56,985 nt of DNA from Parcubacteria group bacterium GW2011_GWA2_38_13b (GTDB lineage: Bacteria > Patescibacteriota > Minisyncoccia > GWA2-38-13b). The stretch spans positions 1-56,985 of the forward strand of contig LBUF02000017.1 in NCBI GenBank assembly GCA_000992445.2, in the 5' to 3' direction. The position numbers were made by a program, and so were the translations under genes. Under the pieces are notes generated by a model, which was given only the letters and a program-made list of their open reading frames with translations, was not told the DNA's origin and made no database searches. Positions 56,601 through 56,985 of this stretch are shown here, one piece after another; within the stretch, counting starts at the first letter, position 1; every line of letters begins with the position of its first letter.

Positions 56601-56878
56601 ACCATCTATACGGACAAATGGACATCGTATGACGGTCTTGTTCTTGACGGCTACAAGCGCAAAAGAACCAATCATTCCAAAGAATATTCCAACTGAAAAG
56701 GTACGCATGTGAATGGCATTGAAAACTTTTGGAGTTTTGCCAAAAGACGACTGGCTAAATTCAACGGAGTATCCAGAAAAACTTTCGTCCTTCACTTGAA
56801 GGAATGCGAGTTTCGTTACAACAATAAAGATGATATGCTAAAAACATTGAAGAGAATTATTAGAGTTTTGCTAGTCTA
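56592..56878 (+). pseudogene. C-terminal remnant of an IS1595-type transposase
   Basis: The frame reads TIYTDKWTSYDGLVLDGYK, then NHSKEYSN, an in-frame TGA, then KGTHVNGIENFWSFAKRRLA and LHLKECEFRYNN to a TAG at 56876. The DDE-type transposase C-terminus of IS1595 elements has this wording (NGIE-FW-FAKRRL). The N-terminal two thirds are missing. The insertion probably cut the exported-protein gene upstream. Confidence 0.8.
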
Positions 56879-56919
56879 GAGCCTAAATTTAACGCGTAAT
56901 AAATAATCGCGACAAAACA

Positions 56920-56985
56920 ATGGAAAAATTTGATTTCTCAAAAATTGAAGAACAGAAGAGATTTGATAATATGCCCGAAGAAGAG
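56920..56985 (+). CDS. Start of a hypothetical protein (3' truncated by window)
   Basis: ATG 56920 begins MEKFDFSKIEEQKRFDNMPE, a charged helical N-terminus; the frame runs off the window after 22 codons. The function cannot be judged. Confidence 0.5.
   Translation, partial: MEKFDFSKIEEQKRFDNMPEEE

Noticed and set aside
56690-56710. In-frame TGA in the transposase remnant as a sign of UGA=Gly recoding (genetic code 25)
   Set aside because: Intact genes such as parB and gatB end at TGA where their families end, and the long house-keeping genes have no internal TGA.

Overview
The window looks like a piece of a low-GC chromosome from a Candidate Phyla Radiation bacterium (Patescibacteria, probably Parcubacteria-like). 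The reasons are the AT-rich coding style, tRNA genes that mostly lack an encoded CCA, the DUF5667-type secreted protein, REP-associated transposases, and long stretches of house-keeping genes with no biosynthetic operons. This assignment is inferred from gene content, not from a marker-gene search. UGA behaves as a stop in intact genes such as parB and gatB, so the code is the standard bacterial one.

Layout. 1-1.4 kb: end of a beta-helix surface protein and an M50 metalloprotease. 1.5-9.9 kb: an unusual accessory region with nine complete tRNA genes (Leu-CAG, Ala-GGC, two Val-GAC, Leu-GAG, Val-TAC, Phe-GAA, Gly-GCC, Leu-CAA) and several tRNA fragments. It also holds four copies of a paired-hairpin (REP-like) element, each joined to tRNA-derived sequence, a RAYT transposase with its own palindromes, and a 3-kb insert between two 289-bp direct repeats. 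A GC-rich structured non-coding block, a frameshifted RluA gene, rplS, a GIY-YIG gene that reads into tRNA-Phe, a HigBA-type toxin-antitoxin pair and an RDD membrane protein complete it.

10-16 kb: parA-parB partition genes, then topA and dprA on the other strand. 16-21 kb: efp, then an iron-sulfur assembly group (Rrf2 regulator, cysteine desulfurase, IscU/NifU scaffold, Nfu, ferredoxin). 20-25 kb: a secreted subtilase, a CtpA protease, peptidyl-tRNA hydrolase and a LytR-CpsA-Psr protein. 25-30 kb: a sodium-dependent symporter, a P-type cation ATPase and a decayed RAYT. 30-39 kb: recR-dnaB; then glycosyltransferase, galT, a small membrane protein and tpiA; then a type II NADH dehydrogenase, a zinc-ribbon protein, a proline dehydrogenase-like protein and pgk. 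39-55 kb: recJ, an RNase HI-like gene, gatB, miaB, a DUF5667 protein, thrS, an unknown gene, dnaE, a secreted DegP-like protease and recA. 56-57 kb: a coiled-coil gene with a broken start, an IS1595-type transposase remnant and the start of another gene.

Three themes recur. First, -10 promoter hexamers sit 4-8 nt upstream of start codons without a Shine-Dalgarno (parA, gatB, dnaE, ndh, miaB, the LCP gene, the toxin), which points to common leaderless transcription; other genes, especially small ones, have strong GGAGG sites. Second, low-complexity phrases that pad intergenic spaces also appear in frame inside recJ, gatB and miaB, and a GC-rich repeat lies inside the RluA gene. Third, palindromic elements linked to RAYT transposases are concentrated around tRNA genes. 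The last is the most interesting system in the window.
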